Shown: positions 44,683 to 54,065 of the stretch, in pieces
Layout of the letters: the number at the start of each line of letters is the position of its first letter
Numbering within the stretch: the first letter of the stretch is position 1
Source: Bombiscardovia coagulans
Lineage (GTDB): Bacteria; Actinomycetota; Actinomycetes; Actinomycetales; Bifidobacteriaceae
Length of the DNA stretch: 64,000 nucleotides
Reading direction: 5' to 3'
NCBI RefSeq assembly: GCF_002259585.1
Contig: NZ_MWWS01000002.1
Coordinates: 1-64,000, forward strand
The notes under the pieces: model-generated
The model's database searches: none
Seen by the model: only the letters and a program-made list of their open reading frames with translations
What the model was told of the DNA's origin: nothing
Program-made: the position numbers and the translations under genes

Positions 44683-46104
44683 TTACTTGTCCTGTGTGTT
44701 GTTTTTCTTACTAGTTGCCTTGCGCTGTTGAGGAGGGTCTTCTCTGCTCTGCGAATCATGATGGTTCATTGCTGCTCCGGCTGCGCTTCCTGCTACTGCG
44801 GAAGACAACACTTGTGCTAGGTTGATTCCCGTTGCTGATTCAATCCCCTTGGTCAATTGAGAAACCGATCCGGTAACATCTCCCACAAGTTTTGAGCTAT
44901 TCCCTTCACCATACATGGTGATGCTGTCCACTTGAGACAGGGGCGATGCAGCTTCCCTAATCATGTCAGGAAGCTTGTCAATGTAATTCTGCAAGACAAT
45001 CAGCGGATTTTCCATAGCATTATAGGCTTTGCCGCTTGCGCCAATTGCCTCTGCCTGAGCCAAACCTTTAGCTTTGATGACATCAGCTTCAGATTCACCC
45101 TTTACTTTAGTGACTTCTGCTTCTGCATTACCGCTAGCTTTTGTTGCCTCGGCAGCCTGCTGTGAAGCATATAAGTCTGCTTGAGCTTTCTGCTCAATAG
45201 CATACCTGTCAGCATCAGCCTGCTTTTTCACTGTCGCATTCAATTCGGCTTCTTTGACCTCAGCTTGACGCTGAGCAACAATAGCTTGCTTTTCCGTCGC
45301 AGCAATTTCAGCATCTTGTTCTGCAATATTGAGTTCTTTAGTCTTCGTTGCTTTAGTGATTTCATACACCATATCAGCTTGAGCCTTAGCATTATCAGCT
45401 GTTGTTTTCAGCTCAGCCTGTTTCAAATCCAATTGGTTCTGTCTTTCTGCAACAGATTGCTGTGCCTCAATACGTGCAAGGCTGGCTTCCTTCTGAATCT
45501 CAGCAGCCATAGAAGCTCCCATTGATTCAATCACATGCTGGCTATCAGTAAAATCACGAACATTGAAAGTAACCAGCTCAAGCCCTAAGGCTTCCATGTC
45601 ACCACGTGCTGATTCAAATACAGAATCACGGAACTCATCACGCTTACTCATCAATGTCTTAAGCTCTGTTTTTCCAATGACTTCGCGCATTTTACCAAGA
45701 AGAACCTGCTGCACATCGGACAACATAGTATTCTTGCTTTGGTTCAGATAGTTCTGAGCTGCAATTTCCAGTAATCGAGTATCATCAGAATCAGGTGAAA
45801 CCCCAATGCGGAAATTAGCTGTTGCGCTCGCATCAATCAAAATGGCATCTGATGTTGGAATAGGTTTTTCGTTTTTTAGGTCAGTGGTTACGATCCCCAA
45901 GGGAAGTCGGTCAATTTTACAAATGAATGGAATTATAAAAACAGATTTTCCAGTGACAAATCTCTTTTTCCACGGCCCGGTAACAACCAGTGCTTCATCC
46001 GTAGAAGCAACATGATAGGACATACATATAAAGACAATTACCAGTATAAAGACGGCTAGTCCTATTATGAATGGCATATATGAATCAAGCGAAGTGATTT
46101 CCAT
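44683..46104 (-). CDS. Flotillin-like SPFH/Band 7 protein
   Basis: A 473-residue membrane scaffold. One N-terminal hydrophobic hairpin or helix (PFIIGLAVFILVIVFICMSY) is followed by the SPFH domain (residues about 30-200: ALVVTGPWKKRFVTGKSVFI, LELVTFNVRDFTDS). A long Ala/Glu/Gln-rich coiled coil (about 210-360) and a flotillin C-terminal region (KAYNAMENPLIVLQNYIDKL) come next. Flotillins organise membrane microdomains. The C-terminus is basic and disordered. The start ATG 46104 follows AGGAGAACTAC. It is a single-gene unit with a terminator, and may be chromosomal rather than mobile. Confidence 0.9.
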   Translation of the reverse strand: MEITSLDSYMPFIIGLAVFILVIVFICMSYHVASTDEALVVTGPWKKRFVTGKSVFIIPFICKIDRLPLGIVTTDLKNEKPIPTSDAILIDASATANFRIGVSPDSDDTRLLEIAAQNYLNQSKNTMLSDVQQVLLGKMREVIGKTELKTLMSKRDEFRDSVFESARGDMEALGLELVTFNVRDFTDSQHVIESMGASMAAEIQKEASLARIEAQQSVAERQNQLDLKQAELKTTADNAKAQADMVYEITKATKTKELNIAEQDAEIAATEKQAIVAQRQAEVKEAELNATVKKQADADRYAIEQKAQADLYASQQAAEATKASGNAEAEVTKVKGESEADVIKAKGLAQAEAIGASGKAYNAMENPLIVLQNYIDKLPDMIREAASPLSQVDSITMYGEGNSSKLVGDVTGSVSQLTKGIESATGINLAQVLSSAVAGSAAGAAMNHHDSQSREDPPQQRKATSKKNNTQDK

Positions 46105-46379
46105 GTAGTTCTCCTACCTACTTTCAGACAGCTACCCATCCCCCATTATTTCTTATCATACCGTCAACGGTCAGGATGCAACAGTTAAAAAGTTCGTTAG
46201 TTCGTATTAAAAACTGAAAAGGCATTCATGTATACCTATGCATCACGTTCATCCTATTCACAGTTTGGACTCGACATATCATTTTTACTGAGGCTTGTTA
46301 TACCTGAGAACTATTCGCTTCTGCTCCTGTACACTTGTTGTATAGGGCGCGCCTCAATGGTGAGAAAGGATAATTACGT

Positions 46380-47459
46380 ATGAGCAACGATGAGCGACAC
46401 GAAAATGCTGATGGTGCACAAGTATCCGAACCATCAACGGAAAGTAACGAGCATGTTGAAATAAGTGAGCACTCACATGCTTTTGCTGGTAAGCGGTTGT
46501 GGGTGTTGGTGGTTGCTGTCAGTGTTGTTGTGGTAATGGTGGTTATGGGTGTTTTCTGGTATCAGCATGCACAACAGCAAGCTCACCAGAAAGCGTTTAG
46601 CGCTTGCACGAACGCGGGTACTCGTGCTGAGCAAACCAGTAAGCGGCTTACTCAGAGTGTGCAGGATGCTCGTACTCTGGTCTCAGGTGGTGAACAACAG
46701 GTAGCAGATCCTACTACAGTGAAAACACTTGCTGATACGTTGCATACAGTGAAAGAAGATGAGCTGAGTGTTTCATGTGACCCGGGTATGAGTACTCGTG
46801 AGCTGGAACACAATCAGCAAGCGGCTAACACGTGGAATACACGGCACGCTCAACTGCTCACGACTCTGGACCATCAACGTACTGTTGTGAATGCTTCTCG
46901 AGGGAAGAAAACTCTCGTTGATGCTCAAACCCAGTTGCATACTAAGAAGGAAGAAGCTCGTAAACTGTTAGCTGATTCTGAGCATAAGGTAGCGGATAAC
47001 ACGTGTCGTGAAGCGTTACAACAGGCTATAAGTGAAGCTGATCAACTTTCTTCAACTCAAGCAGATGATTATGTGAAAGCTGGAGCTAATCTTGATCGTA
47101 CGATGAGTTCCGTCACCCAGAACATGAACACTACTATGCTTGTTGCTCAACAACCAGTAGCTGCTACTCCTAATAATCCTGGTGTTGTGAATGCTCCCAT
47201 GGGTACTCCTGGTCAAGGTTCTTCCTACCAGCCACAAACCGGTAGTAAACCAGTAACACCCGCACCGGTAGTACCACGAGTTCCAGTTCCAGCTCCGCAA
47301 CAACCAGCTCCCGCACCAGCGCCTCGAGTTCCAGTTCCCGCACCACAAGCACCAGTTCCCGCACCACAGCAACCAGCACCAAGCGGTAATGATGATTGGA
47401 CTTTATTCCCGGGAGGACACCATTGTTGGATAGATGGCATTGTTACATCTTGTGGTTGA
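46380..47459 (+). CDS. Membrane-anchored protein with coiled coil and Pro-rich stalk
   Basis: A 359-residue protein: acidic cytoplasmic N-terminus (1-35), one transmembrane helix (about 39-62: LWVLVVAVSVVVVMVVMGVF), a helical extracytoplasmic region (65-240), a Pro/Ala/Val/Gln-rich repeat stalk (about 290-340, units like PAPQQPAPAP and VPVPAP), and a small Cys-containing end domain (HHCWIDGIVTSCG). This is a bifidobacterial surface architecture of unknown function. GAAAGGATAATTACGT precedes the ATG. The C-terminal Cys pair probably forms a disulfide. A similar tip follows the Pro-rich region of the protein at 52225. Confidence 0.75.
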   Translation: MSNDERHENADGAQVSEPSTESNEHVEISEHSHAFAGKRLWVLVVAVSVVVVMVVMGVFWYQHAQQQAHQKAFSACTNAGTRAEQTSKRLTQSVQDARTLVSGGEQQVADPTTVKTLADTLHTVKEDELSVSCDPGMSTRELEHNQQAANTWNTRHAQLLTTLDHQRTVVNASRGKKTLVDAQTQLHTKKEEARKLLADSEHKVADNTCREALQQAISEADQLSSTQADDYVKAGANLDRTMSSVTQNMNTTMLVAQQPVAATPNNPGVVNAPMGTPGQGSSYQPQTGSKPVTPAPVVPRVPVPAPQQPAPAPAPRVPVPAPQAPVPAPQQPAPSGNDDWTLFPGGHHCWIDGIVTSCG

Positions 47460-47478
47460 TTGTAATCGTTGTTTAGTT

Positions 47479-47919
47479 TTACCTTGACTTCACTATGGGG
47501 TGGTTGGTGTAGTAGTTTTTCATCAGAGTTTTACTGATTATAGTATGACAAGTAACATCAGGATTAAGATTGTGACGAGCTGTTTTCCATGGTGCTTCAG
47601 AACAGACTTTACTACTGAGAGTATTGCCAGATAATGGTGAAAGCGACTGACAAACCATGTCGATAATCGTACATTCTTCACCTTTAAGGGTGTCATGAGT
47701 GGTGAGGTCACCATCGTAAATCAAAAACTGTCCCTTGTGTAAGGCGAACAATTCTGGTGATACTGGACCATTTCGCCATGCTTCAAAATCTGCTTCAAAC
47801 AACGGTTGAGAACAACTGACAAGTGACTGAGCTTGCGAATAAAATACAAGCTTCTCCAATTTCATAGTAGTCATCGTCCCACACATGCGGAGAATATACG
47901 CTGCTACATCAACTATCAT
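47479..47919 (-). CDS. Panacea (DUF4065/SocA-like) domain protein, copy 2
   Basis: A near-identical copy of the protein at 1432-1884, in the opposite orientation; about eight substitutions (for example Arg42Cys, Gly82Asp in the longer numbering) and a different C-terminus (PIVKSR). The usual ATG of copy 1 is ATA here, so I place the start at ATG 47919, with GGAGG 11 bases upstream. It would act as an antitoxin or protease adaptor. Directly upstream on the same strand is a frameshifted second Panacea-type gene. No toxin partner is obvious on either side. Confidence 0.85.
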   Translation of the reverse strand: MIVDVAAYILRMCGTMTTMKLEKLVFYSQAQSLVSCSQPLFEADFEAWRNGPVSPELFALHKGQFLIYDGDLTTHDTLKGEECTIIDMVCQSLSPLSGNTLSSKVCSEAPWKTARHNLNPDVTCHTIISKTLMKNYYTNHPIVKSR

Positions 47920-48014
47920 AATTATTGAATCCTCCACTCCCCCACCTACATATACTCAACACTGTTCTAGAGATCATAACCCAAGGAAAGAAACAGGCAG
48001 AACATTTGAAAGCT

Positions 48015-48603
48015 TCAAGAGCCGTATTCGTGGCATAGCTTCTTCTCAACCAGAATAGTTTTTACGAAGCATCTTCCAGAGACTTTGCAGTAGTTCAAGT
48101 CACGTATTTGATTAAAAGTCCCATGGTAAAAAATCAATTCAGAAGGGCTACGCTCATTATTGTCAACACCCAACCACGGGACCTCACTGTGACTCTTGCA
48201 CTCAAGCTCCCTACCAGTCGCATTACCATACTCTTTAACAATGCGATTAAGAATGTACTTATTAATATCAAAAACACTAAGATCTGGATCACACTCACTC
48301 AAAAAAACCACAGTCGGATTATAAGAACAACTAAACTCACTGACTTCACTCTCATTGAGTAGCCCGTTATGTTTCATGCTCAAGATAACGTCATCCATCA
48401 CGTCAGGGTACGATCCCATTTTCTTATGAGAATAATTATCTCCAGTTACCGACTCCATGGACTCACGATATTCAAACCCATCAAAATCCACGTAGTATAA
48501 AAACTTGGCCAGCTTCTCCTTACCGCGAATCTCGCGGTCCTCTCATGCGAGAAATCAAATACGGGATTGTATTCTCATATTTTGTTTGAGCAATCTCAGT
48601 CAT
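48015..48603 (-). pseudogene. Second Panacea-family gene, broken by a one-base insertion
   Basis: ATG 48603, preceded by GGGAG, begins MTEIAQTKYENTIPYLISRM, the usual Panacea start. After RGPRDSR a stop is reached. In the next frame the family signature continues without a gap: KEKLAKFLYYVDFDGFEYRE, SVTGDNYSHKKMGSYPDVMD, and the C-terminal YGNATGRELECKSHSEVPW. Removing one G in GAGAGGACC (about 48535-48543) restores one frame of about 195 residues. It lies 77 bases upstream of Panacea copy 2. It is a different, longer subfamily from copies 1 and 2. Confidence 0.85.
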
Positions 48604-48689
48604 TCGAATCACACTCCCAGTTGAATTCTTGAAACATCACTATACGAGCTGTATGCTTGTTTCCGCACATCCTATACAAACGAAAATAG

Positions 48690-48770
48690 TATGGTCCAAA
48701 ATATATCAGTCACAACCTCGCAGCCCTAGAAATGAGGTGTACCCTACCGCTTGAGCTACCACATCGTTAT
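48690..48770 (-). other. tRNA-like relic
   Basis: The minus strand contains TGTGGTAGCTCAAGCGGTAG followed by an anticodon-arm-like and a poor T-arm-like segment. The D-arm looks genuine, but the anticodon stem and T loop do not pair properly. It is probably a decayed tRNA fragment left by an integration event rather than a functional tRNA. Confidence 0.25.
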
Positions 48771-49225
48771 CAATGACGAGAAAACGAGTTCGTATTTACC
48801 ATAACTGTTGTGATATTTTTCACTCGATAGTTCGCTTCCGAAGTAACAGTCAAAAGTATACAATCGCCAGAACTCCGCCCATGATAGGGAGGAAGATTAG
48901 AAGAAAAATCAATTGTTATCGTGTCACCAATACGGATGTTCTTTGCAGTCTTCTTCAGCCAGTACTCTTCCGAAGCAGGACTATAAGTATACATTTCTGC
49001 CACATCGTCACCTGAATCAACGGCAACGATAGTGACTTTCTTAAACGTTTGATCAGAAATATTCCGCAAAGTCACCGTTCGTCGCTTATCATCACGATAA
49101 ATCGCCCACAAATCACCAACCTTTACCGAAATACGATTGGCATAAAGTGCCTGAACAGCCGAATATCCTGAAATACACACCGCTAAAGCGCTAATCACTA
49201 AAGGTACATACGTTGTCCAATCCAC
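48770..49225 (-). CDS. Membrane-anchored beta-domain protein (151 aa)
   Basis: One N-terminal transmembrane helix (VPLVISALAVCISGYSAVQA), then about 120 residues with predicted beta-strand content (RTVTLRNISDQTFKKVTIVA, NIRIGDTITIDFSSNLPP). Such proteins with a beta-sandwich behind a membrane helix are common small accessory proteins. No motif suggests a function. No ribosome site is strong; ATG 49225 was chosen because it gives a complete helix. It is monocistronic. Confidence 0.55.
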   Translation of the reverse strand: MDWTTYVPLVISALAVCISGYSAVQALYANRISVKVGDLWAIYRDDKRRTVTLRNISDQTFKKVTIVAVDSGDDVAEMYTYSPASEEYWLKKTAKNIRIGDTITIDFSSNLPPYHGRSSGDCILLTVTSEANYRVKNITTVMVNTNSFSRH

Positions 49226-49774
49226 AAGAACATTATAGCTTACAATCCTTTTTGGTGTTTCCCCCCCCCCATCCTCGCACAGTTATGTTCACTACCACTC
49301 ACGCGAATAGTTGCTATATCAGCTTAACTTCATCCTTCTTTGCTTCACTCTACTGACGGTAGTGTGGTGTAAGCGTGGGGTCTTGTAGTTGCTCAATCAG
49401 TTAATCTTTGCGTCGTTCTAGGAGCGCCTTGCCTTTAATATGATATTCGACTTGTTCATCGTACTCTTTTATAACTCTGAGTCTCATTGTCACGTCTGCT
49501 GGATCATAAGCATTAAACATTGGGATGAGATTAGCAGTATATTATTCAATACGGACAGTTGGCTGCTTCAAGCTGACTTAAGTGATTTTCAATCCTCTGC
49601 CGAATAGATTTCTTATGTTTTGGAAAACACCGCAAATCTGGAACATTGAAAAACCATTCGAAAAAGTGTTCATGAGCAAGCTGTTCCTTGTATTATCGAA
49701 CAACTTGCACCTTAAAAGTATACAGAATACAATACGGTATTGTAATATGTAAAGTTCGAAGTTAGGGGTTTTGA
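49226..49774. other. Gap with coding remnants and a C10 run
   Basis: A run of ten C (49261-49270) is followed by about 480 bases in which the minus strand shows protein-like pieces in different frames (YDPADVTMRLRVIKEYDEQV; EHFFEWFFNVPDLRCFPKHK). No start or intact frame. I do not recognise the family. Confidence 0.35.
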
Positions 49775-50539
49775 ATGGAAGAAAGTAAAACCATGAAGGT
49801 AATAACTGCTCGTATTAGCAGTGGATTGTATGAAGCGCTAGAAGATTATGCGAGACAGAAAGAATCCACAAAATCAGAGATTATTAATAAAGTTCTCAAA
49901 CAATATTTGTTAGCACAGTCAGGAAGTGAACATTCGTCACAGCACGACAATGATTTTGACGACATTGATAGCTACTATTTTAAACCAATTTATGCGTTAA
50001 ACGATGATATGCGCCGTATTCTAATAATGTTAGAACAACTTGCTGAACATATGACTTCAGATAAAGATGAGCAAGAGCAACACAAATATGCTATTGAGGT
50101 TTTGGAAAAAGGATACAGCAGTGAATATGAGGAAGTACTCCCCCATATCGTTCCTGAACTACCTACAACAATAACTGATGAAGCACAAGACATAATGTCC
50201 ATGTTTCAAGACCTGTTAATTAGTTATGAAAACCTATCTGCTGATGAAAAAACATCTATACCAGACATCAACAAAACCATGCTGCATTGTCAAGGATTCG
50301 ACCGCCAAGATCCACATGAAATACGAGTTTCTGAGTATCTTAAACTGTTAAGACAGGATGAACGCTGGCAACTGCCATATGATGATATGCTCAAGCACTC
50401 CGATAATGGCAACTCACACAGGAAACAACTTAATCAATATAGAAATATGCTAAAAAAACATAAAAGCGTTAGACACCGTAAAAGTGATTACTCATCTCAC
50501 TTATCACGAGATGAAATTATGCATATAACAACTCTATAA
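49775..50539 (+). CDS. Ribbon-helix-helix/YfbU-domain protein
   Basis: A 254-residue protein. The N-terminus (residues 7-48) looks like a ribbon-helix-helix DNA-binding domain (MKVITARISSGLYEALEDYA and then KSEIINKVLKQYL). Residues about 105-215 match the YfbU family (YAIEVLEKGYSSEYEEVLPH). The acidic linker between them is disordered. RHH proteins are common antitoxins and autorepressors. The next gene, 19 bases downstream, is an ImmA/IrrE-type peptidase, so the two may form a stress- or toxin-related pair controlled by the RHH domain. Confidence 0.75.
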   Translation: MEESKTMKVITARISSGLYEALEDYARQKESTKSEIINKVLKQYLLAQSGSEHSSQHDNDFDDIDSYYFKPIYALNDDMRRILIMLEQLAEHMTSDKDEQEQHKYAIEVLEKGYSSEYEEVLPHIVPELPTTITDEAQDIMSMFQDLLISYENLSADEKTSIPDINKTMLHCQGFDRQDPHEIRVSEYLKLLRQDERWQLPYDDMLKHSDNGNSHRKQLNQYRNMLKKHKSVRHRKSDYSSHLSRDEIMHITTL

Positions 50540-50558
50540 ATCAGTTGGGAGGCGTGGA

Positions 50559-51098
50559 ATGGGAAAGAAAATCAGAGTAAAGAATCTTTACACACCGGCA
50601 GTAGCTGCCACTGAAACGCTCCTTACCACGATTGCAGATGTGAACGGTTGTGTTTCACTACCCATACATGTAGGGCAAGTACTCAGTCGTATGGGTCTTA
50701 AGGCTGGAACAATGTACCTTGATTCAAATATTTCAGGATTATTGGTGAAAGACAAGCCTGGTGAGCCGTTTAAAGCCGTATCCAATGTCATGAGTTATCA
50801 GTATCAGAAGCGTTTCACATATGCACATGAACTGGGCCACTATGTTCACACTTATCAGGATCTTCCAGATGATCGAATCGTAGGCAGGACGGAGAAAAAC
50901 ACTGAACTATCGTCTTTAGGTAGTAATCCAGAAGAGATTTGGGCAAATAAGTACGCTGAAGCACTCCTGATGCCAGCATCCATAGTTAGGGATTATTGGG
51001 CGCAAGGACTGAGTTTGCTCGCTATGTCTAGTTTGTTTGATGAGTCCTACGCTGCTATATCGAATCGTCTTGCCTCCTTGCATCTTTATATGAGGTAG
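50559..51098 (+). CDS. ImmA/IrrE-family metallopeptidase
   Basis: A 179-residue zinc peptidase with the active-site helix FTYAHELGHYVHTY (HExxH) near residue 88 and a downstream Glu in EEIWANKYAEALLMP, the second metal-binding segment. ImmA-type enzymes cleave regulators, often releasing mobile elements or stress genes. The gene follows the RHH/YfbU gene on the same strand with GGGAGG as ribosome site (GTTGGGAGGCGTGGA). Its likely substrate is the RHH partner or another regulator; this is inference. Confidence 0.85.
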   Translation: MGKKIRVKNLYTPAVAATETLLTTIADVNGCVSLPIHVGQVLSRMGLKAGTMYLDSNISGLLVKDKPGEPFKAVSNVMSYQYQKRFTYAHELGHYVHTYQDLPDDRIVGRTEKNTELSSLGSNPEEIWANKYAEALLMPASIVRDYWAQGLSLLAMSSLFDESYAAISNRLASLHLYMR

Positions 51099-51346
51099 CA
51101 CAATGCCCTATTGTGGTTTGCGCTTATGTTGAGTTTAGACATGGATGGCCTCCTCGAAGCCTATCGCATCAATGGCGGATGGTGCCGCTGAAGCATCCAT
51201 CAAGATACCTGCGGCGCAAGTCCAAATCGTTACGGATACCGGCGTAATCGCCTACAGATACCAACTGTGAGGTTCCTTTATTGCTGCGTTCCACCACGAT
51301 GATTGATAATAATACTATTCATCTTCGCTTAGTTAGAGAATGAGTA

Positions 51347-51526
51347 CTATCGCGCAACTGAAGCGGTAACTTGTTGGAAGATTAAATCAAGTTCATGGTT
51401 TCCTTGCGACGACATCTGTAACGATTCCAGCAAACCATCACGTACTAATGGATCATCTTCACTCAGTGTCAACTCTAATGCCATAGCGTACGCACTCTTC
51501 ACATTCGCATGTACTGTATCACTCAT
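51347..51526 (-). CDS. Small hypothetical protein (59 aa)
   Basis: ATG 51526 has a strong GGAGGTGGT site; the frame is open upstream to 51568, but that start lacks one. The protein is helical and acidic (MSDTVHANVKSAYAMALELT), without a membrane segment. It stands alone, divergent from the secreted protein at 51660. Function unknown. Confidence 0.5.
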   Translation of the reverse strand: MSDTVHANVKSAYAMALELTLSEDDPLVRDGLLESLQMSSQGNHELDLIFQQVTASVAR

Positions 51527-51659
51527 TCGAATACCACCTCCAAATAACATGTTCTTCGCTATAAACAATTATCCTGTTCCCACAAGCTCATAGTCACGTT
51601 GAATAGATTAAAGACTTGTAACGCGCATAGGTATGGGTAACTCTATGAAAGGAGTACCT

Positions 51660-52166
51660 ATGCGACAAACGTTGCGTAAATTTGGTATGGCGTTGATAGC
51701 GTTTATTGTTGGCGCTGCCACGCTTATAGGCGGTACTGTAACCGCTCAAGCTGCCACAAACTCGGGACCAGGCTACTGGTTTAACCCGTTTAGAGAAGGA
51801 CCAGTATTCGCTGGTAAACACGGTGTAGGACTAGGTGTCATAGGCATGAAAGACGGTTTACCTGTCTACTGCATCGAATCCGGCATACCAGCTGGTAGTT
51901 TAGAAGGCAACTGGCAGCCAGCCGATGACATGAACTCAAGAATCGGCGCAACCCTCGTAGACCGAAATAAAGGCGATATGAGTGACATGACTCAAGCCGC
52001 CGTCCAATACGCTATCCATGATCATTTAGACCAAGGATCATCAGCTTGGAGCGTCTACAAACGACAAAGCCTTGAGGGCGCCAACATGGCTGACGTAGCC
52101 AACAGGGCAGCACAACTATGGAATGATGCAGCGCAAAATGTCCCAGCAAACGGAACAGTTGATTGA
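51660..52166 (+). CDS. Secreted thioester-domain-like protein, probably truncated
   Basis: A 168-residue exported protein. ATG 51660 has GAAAGGAG; the upstream frame start at 51633 is less likely. A signal peptide (MALIAFIVGAATLIGGTVTA) ends at AQA. The mature part contains PVYCIESGIPAG and MTQAAVQYAIHDHLD, resembling the Cys and Gln regions of thioester domains at the tip of Gram-positive pilins and adhesins. Such proteins normally run several hundred residues to an LPXTG signal; this one stops after the first domain, so it is short or decayed. Confidence 0.6.
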   Translation: MRQTLRKFGMALIAFIVGAATLIGGTVTAQAATNSGPGYWFNPFREGPVFAGKHGVGLGVIGMKDGLPVYCIESGIPAGSLEGNWQPADDMNSRIGATLVDRNKGDMSDMTQAAVQYAIHDHLDQGSSAWSVYKRQSLEGANMADVANRAAQLWNDAAQNVPANGTVD

Positions 52167-52224
52167 GGGTATCACTTTGCGTTATTTATAAACATATAAA
52201 AGTTTTATGCAACTCTACATTGTT

Positions 52225-52938
52225 TTAGTTCATCCAACGCAGACGCCCGTCTTTTGCTACTCGACATGTAAGAATGCTGCTATCACGATCGGATTGACCT
52301 GTTGATCCTGCTCCTGAGCAGAAAGAGCCTCGGTGTGCACTCCCCCGTGAATATGTCTGTGGTTGTGGAGCTGGTTGTTGTGGCTGAGGAGCTGGCACTT
52401 GTTGTTGGTTTTGTTGTTGCTGCATTTGCTGTTGTGCAGCCTGCCTAGCAGCTTCTTCTTTTTGTTGTTTCTCACGTTCAGCATTAGCTTGTGCTGCCTT
52501 AGCTGCTGCTTCCTGCTGTTGTTTTTCCTGCTCCTTCTTTGCTTGCTCTTCTTTAGCAGCTTTTTCTTCAGCTGCTTTCTTAGCGGACTGTTCTTTATCC
52601 CATTGGTCAGCTTTTTTTCGAGCTGTTTGTAAACTCGATTTCGTCTCTGAGAGTTCACGTTTGGTATTGGTTAGCTCAGTATTAACTTGCGAATACTGTG
52701 CTTCTAAACTCTTGTACTCGCGTGTCTCTTTAGGACTTGTGTCACCACACGATGACATTCCGACGCCAAGAATAAGAGCAAGAAGAACTGCAACTATTGA
52801 TTTCCAGGGAATATTCTTTTTAGTAGCTTGCGGGCCATTAGGGGTTGGAAGAAATGGAAATGGTGTACCTTTGCTATTTTGCTTCTTACTAGCTTTAGAT
52901 AACTTAAAAACAGGCGTCTTTGTAGTTCTGTTCTTCAT
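52225..52938 (-). CDS. Membrane-anchored coiled-coil protein with Gln/Pro-rich stalk
   Basis: A 237-residue protein: basic N-terminus, one hydrophobic helix (SIVAVLLALILGVGMSSCG) that may be a lipoprotein-like signal, a coiled coil (about 75-170, rich in Lys/Glu/Ala/Gln), a QQ/PQP stalk, and a compact end domain (FCSGAGSTGQSDR followed by LTCRVAKDGRLRW) with two Cys. The tip recalls Excalibur-like small domains. Same overall plan as the protein at 46380. ATG 52938 follows GAGGATC. Confidence 0.65.
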   Translation of the reverse strand: MKNRTTKTPVFKLSKASKKQNSKGTPFPFLPTPNGPQATKKNIPWKSIVAVLLALILGVGMSSCGDTSPKETREYKSLEAQYSQVNTELTNTKRELSETKSSLQTARKKADQWDKEQSAKKAAEEKAAKEEQAKKEQEKQQQEAAAKAAQANAEREKQQKEEAARQAAQQQMQQQQNQQQVPAPQPQQPAPQPQTYSRGSAHRGSFCSGAGSTGQSDRDSSILTCRVAKDGRLRWMN

Positions 52939-52947
52939 GATCCTCAA

Positions 52948-53480
52948 TTTCTCGTATCAACAATGACACAAAAAGCGTAACAAATAATATGAACAACACT
53001 GAAACAAAGCGTAGCGTTCAAAAACAATTATATTGGACTTAACAATACCTCGATCGTGCAATCAGGAAGCATACTAAAGAAGTTATCCATCAGTAGAGTT
53101 ATTGAAGTTTACCTACTGTAAGCATATGCTCGTTAAGTACAATACACATGCTCGCGTAACATTCTTACAAATACTATTAGCCCTGTACTACTTGTACAAG
53201 AGCAAACGGTGTATCATGTAGGCTTCCTATCATTACCCATCATGCGCCCTCCCCCAATATGGTTCGAGCTGCCACAGTAGGTTAACAATTCTTGAGTGAC
53301 TGTTTAATGGTTTGGCTAAGGCCTAATACGTAATACTTGCTGATCATCAGTTTAATTTCATCAATACTTGGTCGTTCCTGAAGGTAGTGACTCTTGAGGT
53401 GATGCTGAAGTTGCAGCTACTGCTCCTTCCTTAAGAAAGAAAACGGCATGTTTGGTAGACACGAGTGCATCAACAGCAGT
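52948..53480. other. Intergenic, no gene seen
   Basis: About 530 bases, AT-rich, no open frame with a ribosome site. A short C5 run near 53252. Nothing else supported. Confidence 0.4.
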
Positions 53481-53487
53481 TCAAACT

Positions 53488-53848
53488 TCACGAAGACCAA
53501 TAGTCAGAAACCGGTAGTTTGCATTCAGAAGGTCTAAGCATTGTGTACCAGTTTGACTCAAATCCCCTTGATTTGATGATTAAGTATCTGCGCATACATG
53601 CGTTCGCTATCTTGGCTCCCCGCGAATGTACCCTTGCCTTGAATGTTTTCGAGGATGCCTGCTTGTAGAAGTTCTTTGTACGGCTGCGCAAGATTGGCAC
53701 AGCAATTCATAGATCGTTTAGCTTACTGCCAAAGTGCGGGTAGGCCTTCTCCACTCTCGAGGTTACCGTGTAAAACACCACTGTGATTTTGTTCTTCAAT
53801 TTGCTGATATGTGGGTTGATCAGAGACGGATGAACAGATCAGTTTCAT
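53488..53848 (-). pseudogene. GntR/YtrA-type regulator, degraded
   Basis: The first frame (from 53848) reads VSDQPTYQQIEEQNHSGVLH and GNLESGEGLPALWQ, the GntR N-terminal arm. After a TAA at about 53723 the same family continues in the next segment as NLAQPYKELLQAGILENIQG and KGTFAGSQDSERM, with further stops. Parts of the winged helix are missing. It once probably controlled the adjacent MFS gene. Confidence 0.7.
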
Positions 53849-54065
53849 CCAAGGCACTTTCGTTGTCGTTACAACAAACCAAGCAGGTGGCCTGGCGGAC
53901 CCAACTCGAACGCCTCTCCGATTCACTGTTGAGTTCTACTAAAGACAGTATATTGAACTGTACAAGCTCACTACAGAGCAGTTGAAATTACAAACCCTGT
54001 TGTCTCTCGTTTCTAGCAATATAGTCCCCAAGGGGAATACATATGTCGGTCCCATGAAAGGAATA

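Noticed and set aside
47230-47400. Short repeats resembling a CRISPR-like array
   Set aside because: They are the coding repeats of the Pro/Ala/Val/Gln stalk of the 46380-47459 protein; spacing is irregular and no cas genes are present.
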